DNA of 6,130 nucleotides from CAZLIC01 sp964559535 (GTDB lineage: Bacteria > Pseudomonadota > Alphaproteobacteria > Rhodobacterales > Rhodobacteraceae), in NCBI GenBank assembly GCA_964559535.1, contig CAZLIC010000144.1:1-6130 (forward strand), written 5' to 3'. Positions 1 to 6,081 of the stretch are shown piece by piece. Numbering within the stretch: the first letter of the stretch is position 1; each line of letters starts with the position of its first letter. The notes below the pieces were generated by a model. It worked only from the letters and a program-made list of their open reading frames with translations, did no database searches and was not told where the DNA came from. Made by a program: the position numbers and the translations under genes.

Positions 1-103
1 GGGGCAGGCCCCCCGGACCCCCCCGTGGGGTATTTGGGCAAGGTGAAGGCTTGGGATGGGCGGTTTGCGGGCGGGGACGGATCGAAGCGGGAGCCCGTCA
101 GAA
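1..103. other. gene-free GC-rich intergenic stretch with short hairpins
   Basis: I see no credible gene here; the open frames that cross it on the plus strand run antisense to the genes at 202-1358. The first 30 bases are C and G runs (C6 at 9-14, C7 at 18-24) that can fold only into short stems, such as GGGG at 1-4 with CCCC at 9-12, or CCC with GGG around 21-30. It lies downstream of the minus-strand riboflavin genes, so these stems could act as a weak terminator or boundary for that transcript, but there is no U-tract on the minus strand that would make an intrinsic terminator convincing. Confidence 0.5.
21..48 (+). repeat. probable Rhodobacterales dispersed intergenic motif
   Basis: A C-run/G-run pair (CCCCGTGGGG) is followed directly by TATTTGGGCAAGGTGAAG. 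From memory, Rhodobacterales genomes carry many intergenic copies of a 'GC-rich stem, then (G)TATTT, then a purine-rich AAG-TGAAG tail' arrangement, often close to gene ends. Only one copy is present in this window, so its repeated nature is recalled knowledge and cannot be shown here. Its position beyond the 3' end of the minus-strand gene fits that pattern. Confidence 0.4.
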
Positions 104-207
104 GGGGCGCTCAGAAGGCGCGCTCAGTCGGGGCACTCAGTCGGGGCACTCAGTCGGGGCACTCAGTCGGGGCGCTCAGTCGGGGCGCTCAGTCGGGGCG
201 CTCAGTC
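104..207. repeat. 13-bp tandem repeat, 8 units
   Basis: The unit is GGGGCRCTCAGTC on the plus strand (GACTGAGYGCCCC on the minus strand). Units start at 104, 117, 130, 143, 156, 169, 182 and 195. Units 3-8 are identical except for one A/G position: A in units 3-5 and G in units 6-8. Units 1 and 2 are slightly degenerate (unit 1 ends AA instead of TC; unit 2 begins GGCG). A further decayed unit may continue at 208-219. The last unit contains the stop codon of the minus-strand gene (202-204). Because 13 is not a multiple of three and every unit carries TGA on the minus strand, the array cannot be translated as one long repeat on that strand. Confidence 0.95.
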
Positions 208-756
208 GGGGCTGGCGTCAAAGTAGCGCGCGGCGGCGACAGTGCCTGCGAAACGGGCAGCGCTGGCCCATTCGGCCTCGAGCGGGTGTTCGGCGATGAG
301 GATCGCGCAGTCTGCGGGGGTACGGTCCAGGATGCTGCGCATCTGCGCACGGGCGTCACGCCAGCGGGCCAGAAGCGCGGGGGCGGGATGGGCGGCGTCG
401 AGCGCGCCGCGGGCGCCGCGCAACAAGGCCGGGGCGGAAAGGGGCGCGATGGCGAGGCCGTGGCGGGTGGCGCCGGTGATGGTGGCGAGTTTCGCCTGCC
501 GGTCTTGCGGAACGACCGGCGTTGCTGCCAGCGCGTTCGACGAGAAGAGCACGGCGATGATGTCGTGGCCCGTGGCCGCGCGCAGGCCTGCGTAGGTGCG
601 ATAGTCGAGGCCCAGCTCGGCGGCGCGGCGCAGGCGGCCGCGCAGCACCTCGAGGGGCAGGTTGGGCAGAAGCGCTGCGCGTGCCGTGGCCCAGCAGTGG
701 CGCCGCCACGACTGCCCGGCCTCCGTCGTGGGGCCGCCGTTGTGGCCGGGCCTCAC
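202..756 (-). CDS. conserved GHNGGP-motif protein of unknown function, downstream of ribE
   Basis: This is a 184-residue protein if read from the GTG at 756-754. That GTG overlaps the ribE stop as GTGA, which suggests translational coupling. An ATG at 768-766 would add four residues but has no visible Shine-Dalgarno sequence. The start reads MRPGHNGGP; GHNGGP-type openings are familiar from small alphaproteobacterial proteins. Residues 17-78 look like the conserved core: WRRHCW (17-22), LPLEVLRGRLRRAAELGL (33-50), DYRTYAGLRAATG (51-63), then a hydrophobic segment ending FSSNAL (71-76). The second half is Ala-rich with another plausible core (CAILIAEHPLEAEW, 150-163). No signal peptide, membrane segment or catalytic motif is recognisable. 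I recall similar proteins beside riboflavin genes in Rhodobacteraceae, but no function. The C-terminal Asp and stop lie in or beside the 13-bp repeat. Confidence 0.8.
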   Translation of the reverse strand: MRPGHNGGPTTEAGQSWRRHCWATARAALLPNLPLEVLRGRLRRAAELGLDYRTYAGLRAATGHDIIAVLFSSNALAATPVVPQDRQAKLATITGATRHGLAIAPLSAPALLRGARGALDAAHPAPALLARWRDARAQMRSILDRTPADCAILIAEHPLEAEWASAARFAGTVAAARYFDASPD

Positions 757-1358
757 CCCTGACCCCATTCGCGCAACCGGGCGACATAGCGGGCCAGCGT
801 GTCGATTTCGAGGTTGACCGCGTCGCCTGCGGCCACCCGGCCCCAGGTGGTGACCGCCTGCGTGTGCGGGATCAGGTTCACGCCGAAGCTGGCGCCCTGA
901 ACCTCGTTCACCGTCAGCGAGGTGCCGTTCAGGCAGACCGAGCCCTTGGGCGCGATGAAACCGGCCAGGGCATGCGGCGCGGCGAAGGTCACGCGCAGGC
1001 TTCCGCCCTCGGGGCGCAGGGCGGTGACGGTGGCCAGCCCGTCGACATGGCCCGAGACGATGTGACCGCCCAGTTCGTCGCCCACCTTCAGCGCGCGTTC
1101 GAGGTTCACCGCGCGGCCTGGCGCCCAGGTGCCGAGGTTGGTCTTCGAGAGGGACTCGGCCGAGACCTGCACCTCGAACCAGCCCGGCCCCAGCACCACG
1201 GCGGTCAGGCAGACCCCGTCGCAGGCGATGGAGGCGCCGATGTCGATGGTGGCGGTGTCATAGGCGGTGCCGATGCGGGCACGCATGTCGCCCCGTTCGG
1301 CCGGGGGCCTGTCGACCGCCAGCACCTGACCCACATCCGTGACGATTCCGGTGAACAT
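753..1358 (-). CDS. ribE: riboflavin synthase, alpha chain
   Basis: This enzyme catalyses the last step of riboflavin synthesis in the cytoplasm: two molecules of 6,7-dimethyl-8-ribityllumazine disproportionate to riboflavin and 5-amino-6-ribitylaminouracil. The protein has 201 residues, normal for the family. It starts with the hallmark MFTGIV (1-6) and shows the two internally related lumazine-binding barrels: SIACDGVCLTAV (43-54) in the first is echoed by GSVCLNGTSLTV (139-150) in the second. Also visible are LGGHIVSGHVDG (96-107), NLIPHT (161-166) and the C-terminal VNLEIDTLARYV (181-192). The open frame extends far upstream, but the family start and a strong purine-rich ribosome site fix the ATG at 1358-1356. 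No FMN riboswitch is evident in the 114-bp leader. The stop overlaps the next minus-strand gene by 4 bp, indicating an operon. The gene is named ribC in some species. Confidence 0.97.
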   Translation of the reverse strand: MFTGIVTDVGQVLAVDRPPAERGDMRARIGTAYDTATIDIGASIACDGVCLTAVVLGPGWFEVQVSAESLSKTNLGTWAPGRAVNLERALKVGDELGGHIVSGHVDGLATVTALRPEGGSLRVTFAAPHALAGFIAPKGSVCLNGTSLTVNEVQGASFGVNLIPHTQAVTTWGRVAAGDAVNLEIDTLARYVARLREWGQG

Positions 1359-1370
1359 CCCTGCCCCCCT
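1359..1370 (-). promoter_or_regulatory. ribosome binding site of ribE
   Basis: Read on the minus strand, the twelve bases before the ATG are AGGGGGGCAGGG, a strong purine-rich Shine-Dalgarno region. Together with the MFTGIV opening it settles the ribE start against the much longer upstream open frame. Confidence 0.75.
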
Positions 1371-1472
1371 GCGGTTTGCGCAAGGGACGCCACAGTTCCG
1401 CCCGCTTCGCAAGCCATCCTGCCACCGAAGTTCCCCTTTACCGCGCGGCATGCCCGTTGCAGTGAGAGCGTG
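1359..1472. promoter_or_regulatory. divergent spacer between ribE and kpsS
   Basis: This 114-bp spacer must hold the promoter for the plus-strand capsule genes and may hold one for the minus-strand rib genes. I could not find a convincing -35/-10 pair on either strand. The only clear symmetry is the 8-bp palindrome TTGCGCAA at 1376-1383, 18 bp upstream of the ribE start codon. The kpsS ribosome site is weak: GAGAG at 1464-1468, four bases before the ATG. No riboswitch-like fold is obvious. Confidence 0.5.
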
Positions 1473-2777
1473 ATGAGTGTTCCGGGCCAGGCCATTGCAG
1501 GCAAGGATCGCCGGTTCCTGCTGCTGCAGGGGCCGCACGGGCCGTTCTTCCATCACCTTGGCCGGTTGCTGCGGGCAACCGGGGCCGAGGTGTGGCGGGT
1601 GGGGTTCAACCGGGGCGACCAGTCGTTCTGGTTCGACCGGGCGTCCTACATCGGCTATCGCGGACGCCCCGAGGATTGGCCCGCAGCCTTTCGTGCCCTG
1701 GTGGCCGAGAGGCGGATCACCGATCTGGTGCTGTATGGCGATGTGCGGCCGGTCCATGCGCAGGCGGTGCAGGTTGCGCGCGATGCCGGGGTCCTGGTGC
1801 ATGTGTTCGAAGAGGGCTACCTGCGCCCCTACTGGGTGACCTACGAACGCGGCGGGTCGAACGGGCATTCGCGGCTGATGACGCTGTCGGTGCCGGACAT
1901 GCAGGCCGCGCTGGCGCGGGCAGACCTCGACCAGCCGGATGCGCCCTCACATTGGGGCGACATGCGCCAGCATGTGTTCTGGGGGGCGATCTACCACTGG
2001 TTCGTGATGACGGGCTTCTGGGACTACCGCGCCTTCCGCCCGCATCGCAGCCTGACCGTGCGGCAGGAGTTCCTGCTGTATCTCAAGCGCATCCTGCTGA
2101 TGCCTTTCCACCGCTGGGAGCGTGCACTGGCCACCTGGCGCATCCGGCATGGCGGGTTTCCGTATCACCTGGTGCTGCTGCAACTGGAGCATGACGCCAG
2201 TTTTCAGGCGCATTCGCCGTTCCGGTCCATGACCGAGTTCCTGACGGTGGTGATGGAAGGTTTTGCCCGCGGGGCGCCACCGCATCACCATATCGTGTTC
2301 AAGGCGCATCCGCTGGAAGACGGGCGCGCGCCGATTGCGCGCGACATCGCGCGGCTGGCGCAGGCCTGCGGGCTGACCGGCCGCGTGCATTTCGTGCGCG
2401 GGGGCAAGCTGGCCGCCCTTCTGAACCACGCGCGCAGTGCCGTCACGGTGAATTCGACGGCCGGGCAGCAGGTGCTGTGGCGCGGTCTGCCGCTGAAAAC
2501 CTTTGGTGCCGCCGTCTATGCCAAGCCCGAATTCGTCTCGAACCAGCCGCTGGCCGAGTTCTTTGCCGCCCCGCAGCGGCCCGACAGCCGCGCCTACCGG
2601 GATTTCCGCCGGTACCTGCTGGAAACCAGCCAGGTGCCCGGCGGCTTCTACTCCTCGCAGGGGCGGACGTCGCTGCTACGACAGGTGGTAGACATGATGC
2701 TGGCGCCCGAAGACCCCTATGACGCCCTGCCATTGGGCAAAGCGGCACCACGGCAACAGTTGCGCCTGGTCAACTGA
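1473..2777 (+). CDS. kpsS: KpsS-like capsule beta-Kdo transferase
   Basis: This looks like a cytoplasmic glycosyltransferase of the KpsS/LipB family. KpsS adds the first beta-Kdo to a (lyso)phosphatidylglycerol acceptor, starting the poly-Kdo linker that anchors capsule polysaccharide before export. The 434-residue protein is slightly longer than my memory of E. coli KpsS (about 390-400). It opens with LLQGPHGPFF (17-26), typical of KpsS. Further landmarks are EEGYLRPYW (113-121), Q237-x3-DAS (237-243), KAHP (277-280) and TVNSTAG (325-331) followed by GxxxYA (345-350). All have counterparts in the KpsC modules encoded downstream. There is no signal peptide or membrane span. The ATG at 1473 is chosen because homology-like sequence begins soon after it; an in-frame GTG immediately upstream (1470) is possible. 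It is the first gene of the three-gene capsule cassette, 84 bp before the OPX gene. The exact acceptor is inferred from the family. Confidence 0.88.
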   Translation: MSVPGQAIAGKDRRFLLLQGPHGPFFHHLGRLLRATGAEVWRVGFNRGDQSFWFDRASYIGYRGRPEDWPAAFRALVAERRITDLVLYGDVRPVHAQAVQVARDAGVLVHVFEEGYLRPYWVTYERGGSNGHSRLMTLSVPDMQAALARADLDQPDAPSHWGDMRQHVFWGAIYHWFVMTGFWDYRAFRPHRSLTVRQEFLLYLKRILLMPFHRWERALATWRIRHGGFPYHLVLLQLEHDASFQAHSPFRSMTEFLTVVMEGFARGAPPHHHIVFKAHPLEDGRAPIARDIARLAQACGLTGRVHFVRGGKLAALLNHARSAVTVNSTAGQQVLWRGLPLKTFGAAVYAKPEFVSNQPLAEFFAAPQRPDSRAYRDFRRYLLETSQVPGGFYSSQGRTSLLRQVVDMMLAPEDPYDALPLGKAAPRQQLRLVN

Positions 2778-2861
2778 CCCCCTTCTGGCAATTTCGCGTT
2801 TGCTTCGTTAGGGTTGCACGCAAAAGCTGAGAAAAGCTCCACGAGCAGGAGTACCCAATCC
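2778..2861 (+). promoter_or_regulatory. leader of the OPX gene, with ribosome site
   Basis: This 84-bp gap is noticeably less GC-rich than its surroundings and could carry a second promoter, though no consensus pair stands out. AGGAG at 2847-2851 lies ten bases before the GTG at 2862 and favours that start. Other structure includes the near-palindrome TTGC-AC-GCAA (2814-2823) and a direct repeat AAAAGCT at 2822-2828 and 2832-2838, spaced exactly 10 bp apart. No terminator follows kpsS, so read-through from kpsS is also likely. Confidence 0.45.
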
Positions 2862-3998
2862 GTGAACAATCCCGTCTCCGGCGTGGTCCGGGGCCTGTTG
2901 TTGGCCACATCCGCGCTTGCGCTGGTCGCCTGCGGCGTGCCGCGGCCCGGGCCCACCAAGGCTGAACTCTTCGAAGGCTCGGTGCTGCGGCAGGGCGATG
3001 CCTTCATCGTGACCGTGAACCCGCGCGTCACCCGGGCCACTGCCGTGGTGCCCTCGCTGGGATTTTCATCCGCCTTCCGCGGGGCGGGTGTCGTGGGGTC
3101 GGACAGCATTGCGCCGGGCGACACGCTGACCGTGACGGTGTTTGAAAACGTGCGCGACGACCCGCTGCTGGGCAACACCGGGCAGCGTGTTTCTGTGCTG
3201 GAAACCGTCCAGGTCGATGGGTCGGGCTTCATCTTCATCCCCTATGCCGGGCGCATCAAGGCCGCGGGCAACACGCCCGAGGCGCTGCGCCAGACCATCA
3301 CGCGGCAGTTGCAGGACCAGACGCCCGACCCGCAGGTCACGGTCGAGCGGGTGGCGGGCGACGGCTCGGCGGTGTCGGTGTCGGGCGGGGTGACGACGCA
3401 GGGCGTCTATCCCATCGAGCGGCCCACGCGCACCCTGTCGGCGATGATTGCCAAGGCGGGCGGCGTGGCCATCGAGCCTTCGGCGGCCATCGTGCGGGTG
3501 ACGCGCGGACGGCATACCGGCAAGATCTGGCTGGAAGACCTGTACGCCAACCCCACGCTGGACATCGCGCTGCGACCGGGTGACCGGATTGTGGTTGAAG
3601 AAGACACGCGCAGCTTCGTGGCCCTGGGGGCCACCGGGGCGCAAGACCGCATCCCCTTCGACACCCAGACCATCACCGCCATCGAGGCGATTGCCATCGT
3701 GGGTGGCCTGAACAGCGGCACGGCGGACCCGACGGGCGTGTTCGTGCTGCGCAACGAACCGGCGGCCATTGCGAACGCGGTGCTGGGCCGCAACGACCTG
3801 CAGGGCGACCAGCGCATGGTCTATGTGCTGGACCTGACGCAGCCCACCGGCATGTTCGAGGCGCGCGACTTTCTGGTGCGTGACGGCGACACCGTCTATG
3901 TCACCGAGGCGCCCTTCGTGCAGTGGCAGCGCGTGCTGTCGGCGATTACCGGCACGGCCAGCGCGGCAGGCTCGGTCACCTCGGCCGCAGGCGGCTGA
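2862..3998 (+). CDS. OPX/Wza-type polysaccharide export lipoprotein
   Basis: This is an outer-membrane polysaccharide export (OPX) protein, predicted to be a lipoprotein that multimerises into the exit channel for capsule polymer. From the GTG at 2862 it has 378 residues. A lipoprotein signal is clear: a short N-terminus with R10, a hydrophobic stretch, then lipobox LVAC with Cys24 as the lipidated residue. A TTG at 2814 would add 16 polar residues before the signal and lacks a good ribosome site. The Poly_export domain spans roughly 82-164 (IAPGDTLTVTVFENV, VDGSGFIFIPYAGRIKAAG). SLBB-like beta-grasp repeats follow at about 170-250 (VSGGVTTQGVYPIE, LRPGDRIVVEED) and 252-350 (FVALGATG, VRDGDTVYVTEAP). 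The tail (351-378) could form the short amphipathic helix that lines the outer-membrane pore in Wza. It lies between kpsS and kpsC, 7 bp from the latter. The specific subgroup (Wza or KpsD-like) is not resolved, so no symbol is given. Confidence 0.92.
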   Translation: MNNPVSGVVRGLLLATSALALVACGVPRPGPTKAELFEGSVLRQGDAFIVTVNPRVTRATAVVPSLGFSSAFRGAGVVGSDSIAPGDTLTVTVFENVRDDPLLGNTGQRVSVLETVQVDGSGFIFIPYAGRIKAAGNTPEALRQTITRQLQDQTPDPQVTVERVAGDGSAVSVSGGVTTQGVYPIERPTRTLSAMIAKAGGVAIEPSAAIVRVTRGRHTGKIWLEDLYANPTLDIALRPGDRIVVEEDTRSFVALGATGAQDRIPFDTQTITAIEAIAIVGGLNSGTADPTGVFVLRNEPAAIANAVLGRNDLQGDQRMVYVLDLTQPTGMFEARDFLVRDGDTVYVTEAPFVQWQRVLSAITGTASAAGSVTSAAGG

Positions 3999-4005
3999 CA
4001 GGGCC

Positions 4006-6039
4006 ATGACCGGGGCGCCACGGCGCCTGTGCGCCTACAACGCCGGGTTCTTCCGCGACCGCCGCCTGCGCCGGATCATGGCGCTGGCGGGACATTCGGT
4101 GGTGCTGGGCTTGCCCGGACCTTTGGATGGGGTCGCGGTGTGGGGCCGGTCACCCTATGCGGCACGGGGCGAGGCGGTGGCGGCACGCCGGGGCGTGCCG
4201 CTGGTGCGGGTTGAGGACGCCTTCCTGCGGTCGGTCCGGCCGGGGCGGGCGGGTGATGCCACCATCGGGCTGCTGATCGACCCGGTGGGGGTGCATTTCG
4301 ATGCCGCGGCCCCGTCGCTGCTGGAAAGCTTGCTGGCACGTGATCCGTTGGACGATTCGAACCTGCTGCAGCGTGCGCGGGATGGAATCGGGCGGCTGCG
4401 CGCGCTGGACTTGTCGAAGTACAACATGCACGACCCTGCAGCGCCCCTGCCCGAGCCCGGCTATGTTCTGGTGGTGGACCAGACGCGGGGCGATGCCTCG
4501 GTGCGGTATTCCGGGGCGCCGGCCACGGTGTTTGCCGAGATGCTGGCGGTGGCGCAGGCGGAACACCCGAGCGCGCGGGTGGTGGTCAAGACGCATCCGG
4601 AAACGGCCATGGGCCTGCGGGCGGGGCACTTTGGTGCGGCGGATGCGGGGGGGCGGGTGACGCTGCTGGGGGATACGGTGTCACCCTGGCAATTGCTGGA
4701 GGGCGCGATTGCGGTTCACACCCTGTCGTCGCAGATGGGGTTCGAGGCGATTCTGGCGGGGCACCGGCCGCGGGTCTGGGGGCAGCCGTTCTATGCCGGG
4801 TGGGGCCTGACGCGGGACGAACGGCCGGTGGACCGCCGCACCCGCAGGCTGACCCCGGTGCAGCTGTTCGCCGCGGCGATGATCCTGGCGCCCACGTGGT
4901 ACGACCCCTGCCGCGACCGGCTGTGTTCGTTCGAGGAGGCGGTGGACCAGCTGGAGGCCGAAGTGCGGGCGTTCCGGCAGGACCGGGCCGGGCATGTGGC
5001 CACCGGCATGCGGCTGTGGAAGCGCAGCCGGATCAACGCGGTGTTCGGTCGGCAGAAGGCTGTGGTGTTTGACGACCGGCCCGAACGTGCAGCGGCGCGG
5101 GCGGTGCGTGAGGGGCGGGGGCTGCTGGTCTGGGCGGGCAAGGAAGCGGCGGGGCTGGCGGCGCCGGTGGTGTTGCGGGTGGAGGACGGGTTCCTGCGGT
5201 CACGGGGCCTTGGGGCCGAACTGGTGCCGCCGCTGTCATTGGTGGCCGATGATCTGGGCATCTACTATGACCCCGCGCGCGAAAGCCGTCTGGAACGGCT
5301 GGTATTGGCCGGGCCGCCGCCGGGGGGGCTGGCGCGGGCGGAACGGCTGGTGCGGCGGATCGTCCAGGGCGGGGCGACCAAGTACAACCTGCCCGGCGCC
5401 CTGCCCGACCTGCCGCCGGGGCCGCGTGTGCTGGTGCCGGGGCAGGTGGAGGATGACGCCTCGATCCGGCTGGGGGCGGGCGAGGTGCGGACGAATCTGG
5501 CGCTGCTGCAGGCGGCCTTTGCCGCAAACCCGGATGCCGCCATCATCTACAAGCCGCATCCCGATGTGGAGGCCGGGCTGCGGCCCGGCGTTGTGGCGGC
5601 CGAGGACCTGGCACGGCTGGCCGACGTGGTTGCCCGGCGGGCGGACCCGGCGGCGCTGATTGCGGCCTGTGACGAGGTGTGGACAATGACCTCGCTGATG
5701 GGGTTCGAGGCGCTGCTGCGGGGCAAGAAGGTGACCTGCCTTGGCGCGCCCTTCTATGCCGGGTGGGGGTTGACGACCGATCTGGGGCCAGTGCCCGACC
5801 GGCGCCGCCGCGCGACCGATGGCCACCCCCTGCCACGGCCCCCGCTGCTGGCCCTGGCCCAAGCCGCGCTGGTTGCCTATCCCCGCTACTGGGACCCCGT
5901 GACGCGCCGCCCCTGCCCCCCCGAAGTGGCGCTGGACCGGCTGGTATCGGGCGACATTCCGCGGCCGGGGCGGGCATACCGCTGGCTTTCGCGGGCGCAA
6001 GGCGCGCTGGCGGGGTGGGCGAATGTGTGGCGGCGGTAG
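4006..6039 (+). CDS. kpsC: KpsC-like dual beta-Kdo glycosyltransferase
   Basis: This looks like a cytoplasmic two-module retaining beta-Kdo transferase of the KpsC/LipA family. It extends the poly-Kdo linker by alternating two linkages, one made by each module, on the acceptor started by KpsS. The 677-residue length matches E. coli KpsC (about 675). The modules are clear tandem copies. Module 1 (about 1-325) has VEDAFLRS (69-76), SKYN (137-140), Q159-x3-DAS, KTHP (195-198), TLSSQMGFEA (239-248) and PFYAGWGLT (261-269). Module 2 (about 335-650) has VEDGFLRS (392-399), TKYN (458-461), Q480-x3-DAS, KPHP (516-519), TMTSLMGFEA (560-569) and the identical PFYAGWGLT (582-590). Both modules look intact. 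The ATG at 4006 is seven bases after the OPX stop, so the two genes are co-transcribed; the ribosome site is weak (AGGG at 4000-4003 or AGGCGG further up). The C-terminus is basic and Trp-rich (WANVWRR), perhaps helping membrane contact. Confidence 0.95.
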   Translation: MTGAPRRLCAYNAGFFRDRRLRRIMALAGHSVVLGLPGPLDGVAVWGRSPYAARGEAVAARRGVPLVRVEDAFLRSVRPGRAGDATIGLLIDPVGVHFDAAAPSLLESLLARDPLDDSNLLQRARDGIGRLRALDLSKYNMHDPAAPLPEPGYVLVVDQTRGDASVRYSGAPATVFAEMLAVAQAEHPSARVVVKTHPETAMGLRAGHFGAADAGGRVTLLGDTVSPWQLLEGAIAVHTLSSQMGFEAILAGHRPRVWGQPFYAGWGLTRDERPVDRRTRRLTPVQLFAAAMILAPTWYDPCRDRLCSFEEAVDQLEAEVRAFRQDRAGHVATGMRLWKRSRINAVFGRQKAVVFDDRPERAAARAVREGRGLLVWAGKEAAGLAAPVVLRVEDGFLRSRGLGAELVPPLSLVADDLGIYYDPARESRLERLVLAGPPPGGLARAERLVRRIVQGGATKYNLPGALPDLPPGPRVLVPGQVEDDASIRLGAGEVRTNLALLQAAFAANPDAAIIYKPHPDVEAGLRPGVVAAEDLARLADVVARRADPAALIAACDEVWTMTSLMGFEALLRGKKVTCLGAPFYAGWGLTTDLGPVPDRRRRATDGHPLPRPPLLALAQAALVAYPRYWDPVTRRPCPPEVALDRLVSGDIPRPGRAYRWLSRAQGALAGWANVWRR

Positions 6040-6042
6040 GGG

Positions 6043-6081
6043 TGTCCCACGCCTGTCCCACGCATGTCCCACGGTGGGACA
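6043..6081. repeat. TGTCCCAC array: three direct copies plus one inverted
   Basis: TGTCCCAC occurs at 6043-6050, 6054-6061 and 6065-6072, an exact 11-bp period of about one helical turn. An inverted copy, GTGGGACA, follows at 6074-6081. The third copy and the inverted copy form a perfect 17-bp palindrome around G6073. This begins three bases after the kpsC stop. Helically phased, partly inverted copies suggest protein binding (operator or recombinase arm sites), but they can equally fold as RNA. Confidence 0.9.

Noticed and set aside
104..207. CRISPR array
   Set aside because: The 13-bp units are directly adjacent with no spacers, so it is a simple tandem repeat.
25..762. Long plus-strand open frame with an internal 13-residue repeat (SVGALSRGxQSGx)
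   Set aside because: It is antisense to the conserved GHNGGP gene. The repeat is only the 13-bp DNA array read in a strand with no stop codons, and the rest has no recognisable protein features.
681..1472. Upstream extension of the kpsS open frame on the plus strand
   Set aside because: It is antisense to ribE and its neighbour. KpsS-like sequence begins only after the ATG at 1473.
1359..1472. FMN riboswitch upstream of ribE
   Set aside because: The spacer is only 114 bp and I could not find the conserved multi-helix RFN core sequence on the minus strand.
1359..1868. Upstream extension of the ribE open frame on the minus strand
   Set aside because: Riboflavin synthase characteristically starts MFTGIV, a strong ribosome site precedes that ATG, and the extension runs antisense into kpsS.
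3066..4007. 313-residue minus-strand open frame opposite the OPX gene
   Set aside because: This is a His/Arg-rich shadow frame typical of high-GC DNA, with no domain features, opposite a clear OPX gene.
4006..6039. KpsC as two fused or frameshifted genes
   Set aside because: The two-module duplication is the normal architecture of the KpsC family, the total length is normal, and the frame is continuous.
5236..6072. 278-residue minus-strand open frame opposite the end of kpsC
   Set aside because: It is Pro/Arg/Gln-rich low-complexity sequence, a shadow of the intact KpsC second module. The start inside the TGTCCCAC array is incidental.
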